Shown one piece after another: positions 16,653-25,072 of a DNA stretch of 64,000 bases (its first letter is position 1; the number at the start of each line of letters is the position of its first letter). The DNA is taken from contig CALUIS010000002.1 of assembly GCA_944320765.1 (NCBI GenBank), forward strand, positions 175,524 through 239,523. Reading direction: 5' to 3'. This stretch comes from an uncultured Paraprevotella sp. (GTDB lineage Bacteria > Bacteroidota > Bacteroidia > Bacteroidales > Bacteroidaceae). The translations under genes and the position numbers were made by a program. A model generated the notes under the pieces. That model made no database searches and was not told where the DNA came from. It saw only the letters and a list, made by a program, of their open reading frames with translations.

Positions 16653-17828
16653 TTACTTCTTTTTCTTGTCATCCTTCTTTCCCGGGTGTGGCATGAACGG
16701 GTTGGATTCGGGTTCTTCCGGCCCGGCTTCTTCCACGATTTCGGTCATGGAAAGCACTACTTTCGTGCCGGGCTTGATGCCGCCCAGAATCTCCGTGCGG
16801 ATGCCATCCGTCGCCCCGATGTTCACTTCGTGCGCCTTCAGGACGTTGCCCGTCAGGGTCCAAAGTTTGTTCCGCCCGTCCACATCCTCAATCTTGTAGG
16901 ATTTCCCCAGCACTTCTTTGGTGGGGGTGAAACGAAGGGCCTTGGTCTTGACGCTCAGCACGCCGGTGCGTTCCATGGTGTTGATGGTGACGTTGGCCGT
17001 CAGTCCGGGTTTGAGCTTCAGGTCATTGTTCGGAGCGGAGATAACCACTTCGTACGTGATGACGTTGTCCGTGTCCGTCGCCTCAAGACGCACCTGGGTC
17101 ACCTTGCCGTGGAACGTGTCGTTGGGATAAGTGTCCACGGTGAAGGTCACGTTCTGGCCCTCCCTGACGTTGCCGATGTCCGCCTCGTCGATGTCGGCGA
17201 TGACGCGCATGTCGGTCAGGTCCTTGGCGATGGTGAAAAGCGTCGGGGTCTCGAAGCTGGAAGCCACCGTCTGCCCTTCCTCCACGGCGCGGCTCAGCAC
17301 GATGCCGTCGATGGGCGAGGTGATGGTGGCGTAGCCCAGATTCGTCTCCGCCTTTTTCACGCTTTCCTGCGCGGTCTTATAGGTTTCCAACGCCTTGCGG
17401 TAGGAGAGGTAGGCCGTCTCGTAATCATTCTTGCTGACCAACCCTTTCTCGTTGAGGGCCTTGTAACGCTCGTGGTTGCTCTTCTGGTAGTCCAGTTCGC
17501 TTTTGGCACTGGCCAGGTTGGCTTTCGCGCTGCTCAGCTCGCTGTTCAGGTTCGTCTTGTCCAATTCGGCGATGACCTGCCCTTTCTTGACAATGCTGTT
17601 GTAGTCCACGTAGATGTTGCTGATGATGCCGGACACCTGTGTGCCGACCTCCACTTCCGTGACCGGTTCGATGGTGCCGGTGGCAGTGACGCTGGTGCGG
17701 AGCGTGTCCGGGGCTACCTCTGTGGTTTCAAACTCAACCGGAACGCCTGGCTTGGGCCATGCAATGGCGGCGATAACGGCAGCGAGGACGATGACGGTCC
17801 CCGCGATGACGATTTTCTTCTTTTTCAT
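16653..17828 (-). CDS. MacA-type periplasmic adaptor (HlyD/RND-like membrane fusion protein)
   Basis: 391 residues. N-terminal signal anchor (KKKKIVIAGTVIVLAAVIAAI), then the biotinyl-lipoyl half TEVEVGTQVSGIISNIYVDYNSIVKKGQVI (~57-90) and a long alpha-hairpin (~93-165, Ala/Lys/Glu/Ser rich). The second lipoyl half is GYATITSPIDGIVLSRAVEEGQTV, followed by the beta-barrel domain (LTDMRVIADIDEADIGNVREGQ). The C-terminus is Lys-rich (GKKDDKKKK). It links the inner-membrane transporter to the TolC-type channel encoded 18 bases upstream. Confidence 0.93.
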   Translation of the reverse strand: MKKKKIVIAGTVIVLAAVIAAIAWPKPGVPVEFETTEVAPDTLRTSVTATGTIEPVTEVEVGTQVSGIISNIYVDYNSIVKKGQVIAELDKTNLNSELSSAKANLASAKSELDYQKSNHERYKALNEKGLVSKNDYETAYLSYRKALETYKTAQESVKKAETNLGYATITSPIDGIVLSRAVEEGQTVASSFETPTLFTIAKDLTDMRVIADIDEADIGNVREGQNVTFTVDTYPNDTFHGKVTQVRLEATDTDNVITYEVVISAPNNDLKLKPGLTANVTINTMERTGVLSVKTKALRFTPTKEVLGKSYKIEDVDGRNKLWTLTGNVLKAHEVNIGATDGIRTEILGGIKPGTKVVLSMTEIVEEAGPEEPESNPFMPHPGKKDDKKKK

Positions 17829-17846
17829 ATCGGGATGTTGTTTCTT

Positions 17847-19196
17847 TTACAAGTTAATGCTTTCTCCTTTGTAGAACTTCAGCAACTGGATGTTCAACAG
17901 TGTGCCGTACTGGCTTTGCAGCTTGTTTTGCTGTGCGCTCATCAGCTCGTCGCGCCCGTTCATGAGTTCCACTATGTTCTTCAGCCCGTTCTTGAACTGC
18001 TCGTCCAATAGCTCGTAGCTGCTTTGCGCACTCTTCAGTTGGGCAAGCGAGGCGATGTATTGCTGCTGGTTGTTGTAGGCATTGAGCCAATATCCTTCGA
18101 TGGTGCTGTAGAGCTGTTTCTGCTGGTCAAGCAGCTGCAACTCGCTGTCCATTTTGGCCAGTTTGGCCTTCTTGAGATTCGTCTTGTTGCGCTTGTTGTC
18201 GAAGATGGGTACGGAGAGCGTCACTCCGGCCGAAACGTTCAGGTTCTGCCTCATCTGTTCGCCGGCCGACTCGCGGCTGCCGGAATAATGGCTGTCCCCT
18301 ATGCCGGCCGTCAGCGAGACGGACGGGTAGTATCCGGCCTTGGCGATGTCAATGTCCAAATCAGCCGCATCCACATTGAGCCGGCTGCTCCGGATTTCCG
18401 GACGTAAGTTAAGGGCAGCCTGATAGACTTCCGCCACGTCCGGGATGAGGAGTGCGTCCACGCCGTCGGACGACCGGATGTCCTGAATGTCGAATTTCCG
18501 ATTGTCCGTGATTTCCAGGAGTTCTTTCAGCTGGCGTGTATAATTGGCAATCTGTGTCTGGGTCGCCACCCCGTCATAGCGTGTGCTGGCGGCCTGGGAC
18601 TCCAGCTGGGCAAGGTCGGCTTTTGAGATGAGTCCTTGCCCGAACATCTCTTTTCCCCGCTCATACTGGCTTTGCGCGGTTTCGGCCATCGCCTTGTTCA
18701 CATCCAAAGCATCCTTGGAATACAAGATTTGTATGTACAGCTGTGCGATTTGTTCCTGAATGGTGTTGGCTGTGGCCTGGGTGGTCAGGGCGGAAATCTG
18801 GTTTTGTAGTCTCTGCGCCTTGACGTTCTTGCGGTTGGCGCCGCCGTCCCACACGGTCCACGAAGCGTTCAGGCCATAATTCCCGTTCTCCGTGAATTTG
18901 TTGGTCGAATTGTTGGCGATGCCGTTGGTCACGATATTGGAAGCGGACTCCTGCAACGGACGGTAAGCCACGCTTTGGGTGGTGCTGAACGACAAGCTGG
19001 GGAACAATTCCGCCCGTTTCTGCGCCAAATCCGCTTCGCCTTGCTCTTCCGCGACCTTGTTCTGCCGGAGTTGGATATTATGCTCGATGGCATAGTCGAT
19101 GCATTGCTGCAAGGACCATTGCGTCGTGTCTTGTCCCGCTGCGGCAAGGGGCGGGAGCAGGAATGCCGCGCAAATGAAACAGTCTTTATAACTCAT
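17847..19196 (-). CDS. TolC-family outer-membrane efflux channel
   Basis: 449 residues from the ATG at 19196, which gives a signal peptide (SYKDCFICAAFLLPPLAAAGQ); 24 upstream codons overlap the promoter. Two OEP repeats are visible: LQQCIDYAIEHNIQLRQNKVAEEQGEADLAQKR for the first, and VYQAALNLRPEIRSSRLNVDAADLDIDIAKAGYYPSVSLTAGIG for the second. Each has the long coiled-coil helices and the strand pair typical of TolC. It is the first gene of the six-gene efflux/two-component operon. Promoter box at 19219. Confidence 0.93.
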   Translation of the reverse strand: MSYKDCFICAAFLLPPLAAAGQDTTQWSLQQCIDYAIEHNIQLRQNKVAEEQGEADLAQKRAELFPSLSFSTTQSVAYRPLQESASNIVTNGIANNSTNKFTENGNYGLNASWTVWDGGANRKNVKAQRLQNQISALTTQATANTIQEQIAQLYIQILYSKDALDVNKAMAETAQSQYERGKEMFGQGLISKADLAQLESQAASTRYDGVATQTQIANYTRQLKELLEITDNRKFDIQDIRSSDGVDALLIPDVAEVYQAALNLRPEIRSSRLNVDAADLDIDIAKAGYYPSVSLTAGIGDSHYSGSRESAGEQMRQNLNVSAGVTLSVPIFDNKRNKTNLKKAKLAKMDSELQLLDQQKQLYSTIEGYWLNAYNNQQQYIASLAQLKSAQSSYELLDEQFKNGLKNIVELMNGRDELMSAQQNKLQSQYGTLLNIQLLKFYKGESINL

Positions 19197-19218
19197 GGGT
19201 ATAGTCTTTTTAGTCTCG

Positions 19219-19226
19219 CAAAGGTA
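19219..19226 (-). promoter_or_regulatory. -7 box TACCTTTG for the efflux operon
   Basis: Minus-strand TACCTTTG, 22 bases before the ATG at 19196. No -33 TTTG at normal spacing, consistent with an activator-dependent promoter, although the LytTR site itself is not identified. Confidence 0.5.
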
Positions 19227-19311
19227 GGAATAATAAAGCGGGCGCGGAAATAAAATGTACGGCAACAACCTTTTTTTCGACCGAAATGCCGAATATGTCT
19301 ATGAAAAAGAG

Positions 19312-19319
19312 TATATTTG
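19312..19319 (+). promoter_or_regulatory. -7 box TATATTTG for riboflavin synthase
   Basis: TATATTTG, 36 bases before the ATG at 19356. The leader is too short for an FMN riboswitch. Confidence 0.5.
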
Positions 19320-19355
19320 AAACCCGAACGGAGTATTTTATAAATTAATGTGATT

Positions 19356-19964
19356 ATGTTCTCAGGAATAGTTGAAGAATGCGCCCGGGTGGTCGGGGTC
19401 GTGAAAGAGCAAGAGAATGTGCATTTCACTTTGGAATGTTCTTTCGTGGACGAATTGAAGATTGATCAGAGTGTGTCCCACAATGGAGTGTGCCTTACTG
19501 TGGTGAGAATCCAAAACGGGACTTATACGGTGACGGCGATGAAGGAAACGCTTGACCGCTCCAACCTGGGGCAGCTGAAGATAGGGGACGAAGTGAATGT
19601 GGAACGCTCCATGCCGATGAACGGCCGATTGGACGGACATATCGTGCAAGGCCATGTGGACGGCACGGCGGAATGCCTGTCTGTTGAAGACGCGGACGGA
19701 AGCCATGTGTTCACTTTCCGTCACGCTTTCGACCCGGAGATGGTGAGGCGCGGGTATTTTTGCGTTGACAAAGGTTCGGTGACGGTGAACGGGGTAAGCC
19801 TGACGGTGTGCAACCCGACGAGAGACACCTTCCAAGTGTGTATCATTCCTTATACTTATGACCACACCAATTTTCATTCCATCCAGGCAGGAACCATTGT
19901 CAACATCGAGTTTGACATCATCGGGAAATATCTGAGCCGGATGATGGACCTGACGAAAGGATAA
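19356..19964 (+). CDS. ribE: riboflavin synthase, alpha chain
   Basis: 202 residues. It opens MFSGIVEECARV, the near-invariant start of the family; a GTG two codons earlier is ignored. The two lumazine-binding repeats run ~1-97 and ~98-195. The first has SVSHNGVCLTV, and the second GHVDGTAECL and KGSVTVNGVSLTV. It catalyses dismutation of two 6,7-dimethyl-8-ribityllumazine molecules to riboflavin in the cytosol. It stands alone here, away from other rib genes, divergent from the efflux operon. Confidence 0.95.
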   Translation: MFSGIVEECARVVGVVKEQENVHFTLECSFVDELKIDQSVSHNGVCLTVVRIQNGTYTVTAMKETLDRSNLGQLKIGDEVNVERSMPMNGRLDGHIVQGHVDGTAECLSVEDADGSHVFTFRHAFDPEMVRRGYFCVDKGSVTVNGVSLTVCNPTRDTFQVCIIPYTYDHTNFHSIQAGTIVNIEFDIIGKYLSRMMDLTKG

Positions 19965-20005
19965 GGCAGGAACAACGGAGAGGCCGGACACGCTCCCCGT
20001 GTTCT

Positions 20006-21319
20006 TCAAAGGTCTTTGAGGAGCACGGGGTTCTCCTTATTAATATAGCGGGCACGAAGCGTCCGGATGTCCTCCCACACCTTGTTGTTGTGATGGATGG
20101 CCGCAGGCGTGAATTTGTCCCCGTAATTATCTATCCGGTCCAACAACACCCCCACGCTTAAATGATGGATGTCTTCCGCCGGCGTAAAACGCACGGGGCG
20201 GTCACTGTCCCTCCCATTCGCCTCCAGCAGGCGCATACGGACCAGTTCGTCTGTCAGATGGCTTACAACCCCGAGCGGAAGGTCGGTCTCGACAGACAAC
20301 CCATGTACGGTATATGAGGACATGCCCTTTTCAAACCGCTTGCAAATCTTCGACATGATGAGAATCAGAAGCACGTCGTGATAGCTGCGGCTGATTTTAT
20401 GTATATCCTTGATATAATAATAGCTCCTCAGGTTCTGATTGGCATAAGCCAGCTGCGCCCCGAACAAACAGATAATCCAAGAAAAGTCCACCCAAAGGAA
20501 AAACATAGGCAAGGCCGCGAACGAACCGTAGATGGCATTATAACTTGACACCCATATCTGGGAATGAATGTAAAAATACTGCAGCACCTGAAATGCCGCC
20601 CCCGCGATAAAGCCGGGGAGTATGGCATGACGGAAATACACCGTGGTATTGGGCATATACATGTAAAGCCCCGTGAAAAGCAGGCCGCTCAAGACATAGG
20701 GGGAAAGGGCTATCAGGACCTTGACCGTGGAACTGAGCACCATGAAGTCCGGATAGTCCTGGGCAATCGTGGCAAGGAAGATGGAAAGGCCGCTGGTGAT
20801 GATCATCAGGATGGGCAGGAGAAGGAACACGCTGATGTAGTCCGTAATCTGCCGGTAGATGGAACGCTGGTTCTTCACGCGCCAGATGCTGTTCAGGGCG
20901 GTCTCGATGCTGCCCGTCAGCTGGATGACCGTATAGAGGAGCAAAAGAAGGCCGAAGCCGATGAAGATGCCGCTTTGCGTGTGTTCCAGATAAGAGTTGA
21001 TGAAGTTCAGCACCATGTCGGCGAACTCCTGGTTGACGCTCAGGTTTTTCTTGATGTCAGCCTCTATGACGGCACCGTATCCTAACCCGCGGCCAATGGC
21101 AAAGATGATGGCCAGGATGGGGACCGTGGCCAGAATGGTGGAGTAGGTCAGCGCGGAAGCATGATTCCCCAGATTCTTGTTCACGTAGCATTCAATGGTA
21201 ATCACCAATTTGCGCAAGGCGTTGAAGGCATACCGCTTGAACGGCGAGAATTTCCCGTCGTCCACGAACCAAATCTTGTGCATGAAAAAGAACTCCAGTT
21301 GATGTAAGTTGAACGCCAT
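20006..21319 (-). CDS. YihY/BrkB-family inner-membrane protein
   Basis: 437 residues. Six transmembrane segments lie between ~45 and ~290, beginning ASALTYSTILATVPILAIIFAIGRG. This contains the family hallmark of an early Tyr/Ser-rich helix, followed by IGFGLLLLLYTVIQLTGSIETALNSIWRV and the PNTTVYFRHAILPGFIAGAAFQVLQYFYIH loop. The last ~130 residues are soluble and resemble a winged-helix extension (YTVHGLSVETDLPLGVVSHLTDELVRMRLL). Once annotated as ribonuclease BN, the family is now viewed as a membrane protein of unknown transport role. Start uncertain: MHKIWFVDDG 12 codons in is possible. Confidence 0.9.
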   Translation of the reverse strand: MAFNLHQLEFFFMHKIWFVDDGKFSPFKRYAFNALRKLVITIECYVNKNLGNHASALTYSTILATVPILAIIFAIGRGLGYGAVIEADIKKNLSVNQEFADMVLNFINSYLEHTQSGIFIGFGLLLLLYTVIQLTGSIETALNSIWRVKNQRSIYRQITDYISVFLLLPILMIITSGLSIFLATIAQDYPDFMVLSSTVKVLIALSPYVLSGLLFTGLYMYMPNTTVYFRHAILPGFIAGAAFQVLQYFYIHSQIWVSSYNAIYGSFAALPMFFLWVDFSWIICLFGAQLAYANQNLRSYYYIKDIHKISRSYHDVLLILIMSKICKRFEKGMSSYTVHGLSVETDLPLGVVSHLTDELVRMRLLEANGRDSDRPVRFTPAEDIHHLSVGVLLDRIDNYGDKFTPAAIHHNNKVWEDIRTLRARYINKENPVLLKDL

Positions 21320-21354
21320 GGACTTTCAGTTAAAAAGGTAATAAGACAAAAAGG

Positions 21355-21721
21355 AAAGCAGTGGGCCTGTAAGCCGGGTTCTGTGTCCCGCGTGAAAGCG
21401 GGATGCCTGCCATTTATCCAGTCCCTGCGTCGCCGCAAGGCTCTATCGTCCTACCCTCCGGCTCGGGCGGGCAGCCCTCTCTTGTGTCGCCGGTATACGC
21501 GGACTTTCAACTTCCAGAATGCACGGCCCGGATGTCACCACCCGGCCGGTGGGCTCTTACCCCGCCTTCTCACCCTTACCTCCCATACGGAAGGCGGTCG
21601 TTTTCTTCTGCATGATCTAACCCTCGCGGATTACTTCCCGTTAAGAAGTGGAATGCCCTATGTTGCCCGGACTTTCCTCTCCCGGCCGAAACCGGCAGCG
21701 GCAAGCCGTCCCACTGCTTTT
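21355..21721 (-). ncRNA. rnpB: RNase P RNA, class A
   Basis: On the minus strand the 5' end AAAGCAGTGGG pairs perfectly with the 3' CCCACTGCTTT to form P1. The universally conserved GAGGAAAGTCCGGGC follows ~30 bases in, and the 3' conserved ACAGAACCCGGCTTACAG lies just before P1 closes. The length of about 367 bases is normal for Bacteroidales. The RNA is the catalytic part of the enzyme that matures tRNA 5' ends. A perfect TTTG-N19-TACTTTTG promoter precedes it, and a T-rich tract (TTCCTTTTTGTC) follows the 3' end. Confidence 0.96.
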
Positions 21722-21727
21722 GTGGGA

Positions 21728-21758
21728 CAAAAGTACGGCTTTTTTTCGAGCTGACAAA
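21728..21758 (-). promoter_or_regulatory. promoter of rnpB (TTTG-N19-TACTTTTG)
   Basis: Minus strand: -33 TTTG at 21758-21755, 19-base spacer, -7 TACTTTTG at 21735-21728. The RNA's predicted 5' base is 7 positions downstream of the last G, which calibrates the start-site distance for other boxes here. Confidence 0.85.
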
Positions 21759-21880
21759 ATGCGGGTCAATGAATGTAAAAATGTCAGCCCCCGATTTTAA
21801 CCGCTGTTAATGGCGCGGAAGCCTCTGTTAAAAGTTAGCAAAAAGGTAGGGAACGGAGTACATCACAAAACTTTTGGTCT

Positions 21881-21888
21881 TACTTTTG
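21881..21888 (+). promoter_or_regulatory. -7 box TACTTTTG for the HtrA gene
   Basis: TACTTTTG, 56 bases before the ATG at 21945. The leader between them is A-rich. No standard -33 box. Confidence 0.5.
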
Positions 21889-21944
21889 TGCAAGTTTATG
21901 ACGGAAAAGAACATTTCAGTATTAATCATAAGACAACAGGAACA

Positions 21945-23393
21945 ATGAAAGAAACAACAAGAAGAGTGTTAGGAACAGCCGCCCTATTCGTAGGCAGCTT
22001 TTGCACGATGGGGTGTATTGAGTCGCCGGTCAAGGCACAACCGTCAGTCGCAGCCCCATCGGGACTGGTGGACCTGACCCAGGCGGCAGAAACGTCTGTC
22101 AATGCAGTGGTCTATATAAAAGTGACTACCAACAGCAAGACCAAAACGATGGAAGTGCAAGATCCCTTTTCTGACTTTTTCGGCGATTTCTTCGGATTTG
22201 GCGGTGGCGGCACGCAACGCCGGCAGATTCAGACGCCCAAACGGGAAGGTTCGGGTTCAGGAGTCATCATCTCTTCGGACGGCTATATCGTGACGAACAA
22301 CCATGTGGTGAGCGAGGCTGACGAGCTGTTGGTAAAGCTGAATGACAACCGGGAATTCAAGGGACGCATCATCGGCACGGACGAGCAGACGGACCTGGCA
22401 TTGGTCAAGATAGAAGGCAAGGACTTCCCGACGCTTCCCATCGGAAATTCCGATGACCTGAAAGTGGGAGAGTGGGTGCTGGCCGTAGGCAATCCTTTCA
22501 ACCTGACTTCAACCGTGACGGCAGGTATCGTTAGTGCCAAGGCCCGTTCGATGGGCGCCAATTCCATCGAAAGCTTCATCCAGACGGATGCTGCCATCAA
22601 CCGGGGCAACTCAGGCGGAGCTTTGGTCAACGCCAAGGGCGAACTGGTGGGCATCAACGCCATGATTTATTCGCAGACCGGTTCATATACAGGATACGGC
22701 TTTGCCATCCCGACCACCATCATGAACAAGGTGGTGTCCGACCTGAAAGAATTCGGGGTAGTGCAGCGCGCCCAGCTGGGCGTACAAGGGAGCGACGTGT
22801 CCTTGTATATTGACAGCGAGAAGGAAAAGGGCAATGAAGTGGACCTGGGGACACTGAAAGGTGTCTATATCGCCGAAGTACTGGACAACTCCACAGCATC
22901 GGAAGCCGGCCTACGCAAGGGCGACGTAGTGGTTGAGTTCGACGGGAAGGATGTGGAAAAGATGGCAGAACTGCAGGAAGCTGTCAGCACCAAACGGCCG
23001 GGCGACAAGGTGAAAATCACCTATTTGCGGAACAAAAAGAAAGAAACGACAACTGCCGTGATGCGCAACTCGCAAGGTAACACCAAAGTATTGGAACAAT
23101 TGAATATGGACCAGTTCGGTGCGGCGCTGAAACCGCTGGACAGCGAGACCAAACGCCAGCTGAACCTGCCGAACGGGCTGGAAGTCATCGCCGTAAAGAA
23201 GGGCAAGATGGCTGATGCCGGCGTGCAGAAGGGATGGATTATCCTGCAAGTGAACGACAAGCCGATGAACACGGTGGAAGACTTCGAGGAAGCCGTGAAA
23301 GAAGCCAACCGCTCAAGCGACCGCATCCTTTGGATTCGTGCCATCACACAAAGCGGAAAACTGAGAAGCGCAGTCGTGGAGCTGGAAGACTGA
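21945..23393 (+). CDS. htrA: HtrA/DegP-type periplasmic serine protease with two PDZ domains
   Basis: 482 residues from the ATG at 21945 (KETTRRVLGTAALFV signal peptide); a 45-codon upstream extension overlaps the promoter. Catalytic triad His120 (VTNNHVV), Asp150 (TDLALVKI) and Ser223 (NRGNSGGAL). The LA-loop between ~75 and 98 is glycine/phenylalanine rich (FFGDFFGFGGGG). PDZ1 ~250-365, PDZ2 ~390-475 (GLEVIAVKKGKMADAGVQKGWIIL). It degrades or refolds misfolded envelope proteins. Cys20 and Cys24 near the signal sequence could allow lipidation, but no ideal lipobox is present. It is followed by a strong terminator at 23444. Confidence 0.94.
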   Translation: MKETTRRVLGTAALFVGSFCTMGCIESPVKAQPSVAAPSGLVDLTQAAETSVNAVVYIKVTTNSKTKTMEVQDPFSDFFGDFFGFGGGGTQRRQIQTPKREGSGSGVIISSDGYIVTNNHVVSEADELLVKLNDNREFKGRIIGTDEQTDLALVKIEGKDFPTLPIGNSDDLKVGEWVLAVGNPFNLTSTVTAGIVSAKARSMGANSIESFIQTDAAINRGNSGGALVNAKGELVGINAMIYSQTGSYTGYGFAIPTTIMNKVVSDLKEFGVVQRAQLGVQGSDVSLYIDSEKEKGNEVDLGTLKGVYIAEVLDNSTASEAGLRKGDVVVEFDGKDVEKMAELQEAVSTKRPGDKVKITYLRNKKKETTTAVMRNSQGNTKVLEQLNMDQFGAALKPLDSETKRQLNLPNGLEVIAVKKGKMADAGVQKGWIILQVNDKPMNTVEDFEEAVKEANRSSDRILWIRAITQSGKLRSAVVELED

Positions 23394-23443
23394 CCCCATT
23401 GACGAAGGCTGAGTCTTCTTCCACTTTAGGCAAGAGAACAAGG

Positions 23444-23481
23444 AAAATATCCTCCAGGCCCTCACCTGGAGGATATTTTTT
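23444..23481 (+). terminator. terminator after htrA
   Basis: 15-bp arms AAAATATCCTCCAGG (23444-23458) and CCTGGAGGATATTTT (23465-23479), loop CCCTCA, followed by further T residues. Confidence 0.85.
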
Positions 23482-23546
23482 GCACAAAAACAGCATTCCG
23501 GATGTTTTTTATGCGAATTTTTACAGCTTCATTGAGAAATTTATAG

Positions 23547-23554
23547 TAATTTTG
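23547..23554 (+). promoter_or_regulatory. -7 box TAATTTTG for the primary sigma factor
   Basis: TAATTTTG, 23 bases before the ATG at 23578, in a very AT-rich stretch. Confidence 0.5.
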
Positions 23555-23577
23555 TACGTTTAATATGGAGTAGGAGA

Positions 23578-24438
23578 ATGAGACAGTTAAAGATTACCAA
23601 AAGTATCACCAATCGAGAAAGTGCTTCGCTGGACAAGTATTTGCAGGAAATCGGGCGGGAAGACCTGATTACCGTGGAGGAAGAAGTGGAACTGGCGCAG
23701 CGCATCCGCAAGGGTGATCGTGCGGCACTCGAAAAACTGACACGTGCCAATCTGCGTTTTGTCGTTTCTGTGGCCAAGCAATACCAGAACCAAGGCTTGA
23801 GCTTGCCGGACTTGATTAACGAAGGCAACCTGGGATTGATCAAGGCGGCGGAAAAGTTCGATGAGACACGAGGTTTCAAATTCATCAGTTATGCCGTATG
23901 GTGGATTCGCCAGTCCATTCTTCAGGCATTGGCGGAACAAAGCCGTATCGTGCGCCTGCCTCTGAACCAAGTGGGGTCGCTGAACAAGATCAGCAAAGCT
24001 TTCAGCAAATTTGAACAGGAGAACGAACGCCGCCCGAGTCCGGAGGAACTTGCCGATGAACTGGAAATCCCGGTAGACAAAATCTCCGACACCTTGAAAG
24101 TGAGCGGACGCCACATTTCCGTGGACGCACCCTTTGTGGAAGGAGAAGACAACAGCTTGTTGGATGTGTTGGTAAACGATGATTCGCCTATGGCCGACAG
24201 GACTTTGGTAAACGAATCCTTGTCACGCGAGATAGACCGCGCCTTGTCCACACTGTCCGAACGCGAGAAAGAAATCATCCAGATGTTTTTCGGAATCAAC
24301 CACCAGGAAATGACATTGGAAGAAATTGGCGACAAGTTCAATCTGACGCGTGAGCGCGTGCGCCAGATTAAAGAAAAGGCTATCCGCCGCTTGCGTCAAA
24401 ACTCAAAGAGCAAATTATTGAAGTCATATTTGGGTTGA
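23578..24438 (+). CDS. rpoD: RNA polymerase primary sigma factor (RpoD/SigABfr type)
   Basis: 286 residues. Region 1.2 at ~12-45 ([23 protein letters not shown]). Region 2 includes [21 protein letters not shown] and [29 protein letters not shown], covering -10 recognition. Region 3 is ~130-200, and region 4 has the helix-turn-helix [28 protein letters not shown]. Region 1.1 is absent and the protein is short, as in the Bacteroidetes primary sigma that reads TTTG/TAnnTTTG promoters, matching the boxes found here. A terminator follows at 24469. Confidence 0.95.
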   Translation: MRQLKITKSITNRESASLDKYLQEIGREDLITVEEEVELAQRIRKGDRAALEKLTRANLRFVVSVAKQYQNQGLSLPDLINEGNLGLIKAAEKFDETRGFKFISYAVWWIRQSILQALAEQSRIVRLPLNQVGSLNKISKAFSKFEQENERRPSPEELADELEIPVDKISDTLKVSGRHISVDAPFVEGEDNSLLDVLVNDDSPMADRTLVNESLSREIDRALSTLSEREKEIIQMFFGINHQEMTLEEIGDKFNLTRERVRQIKEKAIRRLRQNSKSKLLKSYLG

Positions 24439-24468
24439 CAACAAATAAAAGTTTAAAGATAAATAAGG

Positions 24469-24500
24469 AAGGCGTATCCGGAGGAGGATACGCCTTTTTT
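24469..24500 (+). terminator. terminator after rpoD
   Basis: 11-bp arms AAGGCGTATCC (24469-24479) and GGATACGCCTT (24486-24496), followed by TTTT. Confidence 0.85.
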
Positions 24501-24511
24501 CGGCGGATTCC

Positions 24512-24542
24512 TTTTCTTATGTCCCATAAATATATAACTTTG
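24512..24542 (+). promoter_or_regulatory. promoter of the kinase/peptidase/PqqD cassette
   Basis: TTTT at 24512-24515 (one base off TTTG), 19-base spacer, then TAACTTTG at 24535-24542; the ATG at 24563 is 20 bases further. It follows directly after the rpoD terminator, so the cassette is a separate transcription unit. Confidence 0.6.
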
Positions 24543-24562
24543 TAGCCGATAAAAACAAATGT

Positions 24563-25063
24563 ATGAAGTTAAATCTTAAACATGGGATTCTGACGGCTTT
24601 TACACTCTTCTGCATGAGTGCCTCGTCGTTTGCCAAGGTAGAGCGGACCACAGTGTATATGTTCGGCTTTTCCGCATCTTTCACTGATTCTGTGGCTTAT
24701 GTCACAGACATGCAACAACTGGACAGTGCTTATATTGAAGCGAAACAGAAATTCTTGATAGACCGTGTGGTTTATAGCGACCAACTGCAGACCTATTTGG
24801 AAGCCATGAATCTTATGCAGAACTGCACGTGTACCGTGTTCTTCGACACAAAGAAGAGCAAATTGGAAGAAACGTATGAGAAAATCAGGAAGCGATATAT
24901 AGAGGACAAGGGGATTGTGCTGAAAACATTGGAGCCTGGGGATTTCAAATTCCAATCTCCAGCCTACACGCCACAATCCTTTGCCCAAGAGACAGAACAG
25001 CTAAAATCCGGGAAAAAGGGGAAAGGCAGGAAGGCTTCCAAAGAAGAAACCTTTAAAAAATGA
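24563..25063 (+). CDS. secreted protein of unknown function, first gene of the kinase/peptidase/PqqD cassette
   Basis: 166 residues. Signal peptide LKHGILTAFTLFCMSASSFA, cleavage near residue 24. The mature part alternates helices and strands (TVYMFGFSASFTDSVAYVTDM, LDSAYIEAKQKFLIDRVVY, CTCTVFFDTKKSKLEETYEKIRKRY). It ends in a Lys-rich, apparently disordered tail (~148-166: KSGKKGKGRKASKEETFKK). Cys93 and Cys95 are one residue apart. I do not recognise a family. The next gene (kinase) starts 9 bases after the stop, so it is part of the operon. It could be the substrate or the effector of the following three proteins; this is inference. Confidence 0.8.
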   Translation: MKLNLKHGILTAFTLFCMSASSFAKVERTTVYMFGFSASFTDSVAYVTDMQQLDSAYIEAKQKFLIDRVVYSDQLQTYLEAMNLMQNCTCTVFFDTKKSKLEETYEKIRKRYIEDKGIVLKTLEPGDFKFQSPAYTPQSFAQETEQLKSGKKGKGRKASKEETFKK

Positions 25064-25072
25064 GCAGGACAG

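Noticed and set aside
19270..19355. Possible FMN riboswitch ahead of riboflavin synthase
   Set aside because: The gap is under 90 bases and lacks the conserved RFN-element junctions.
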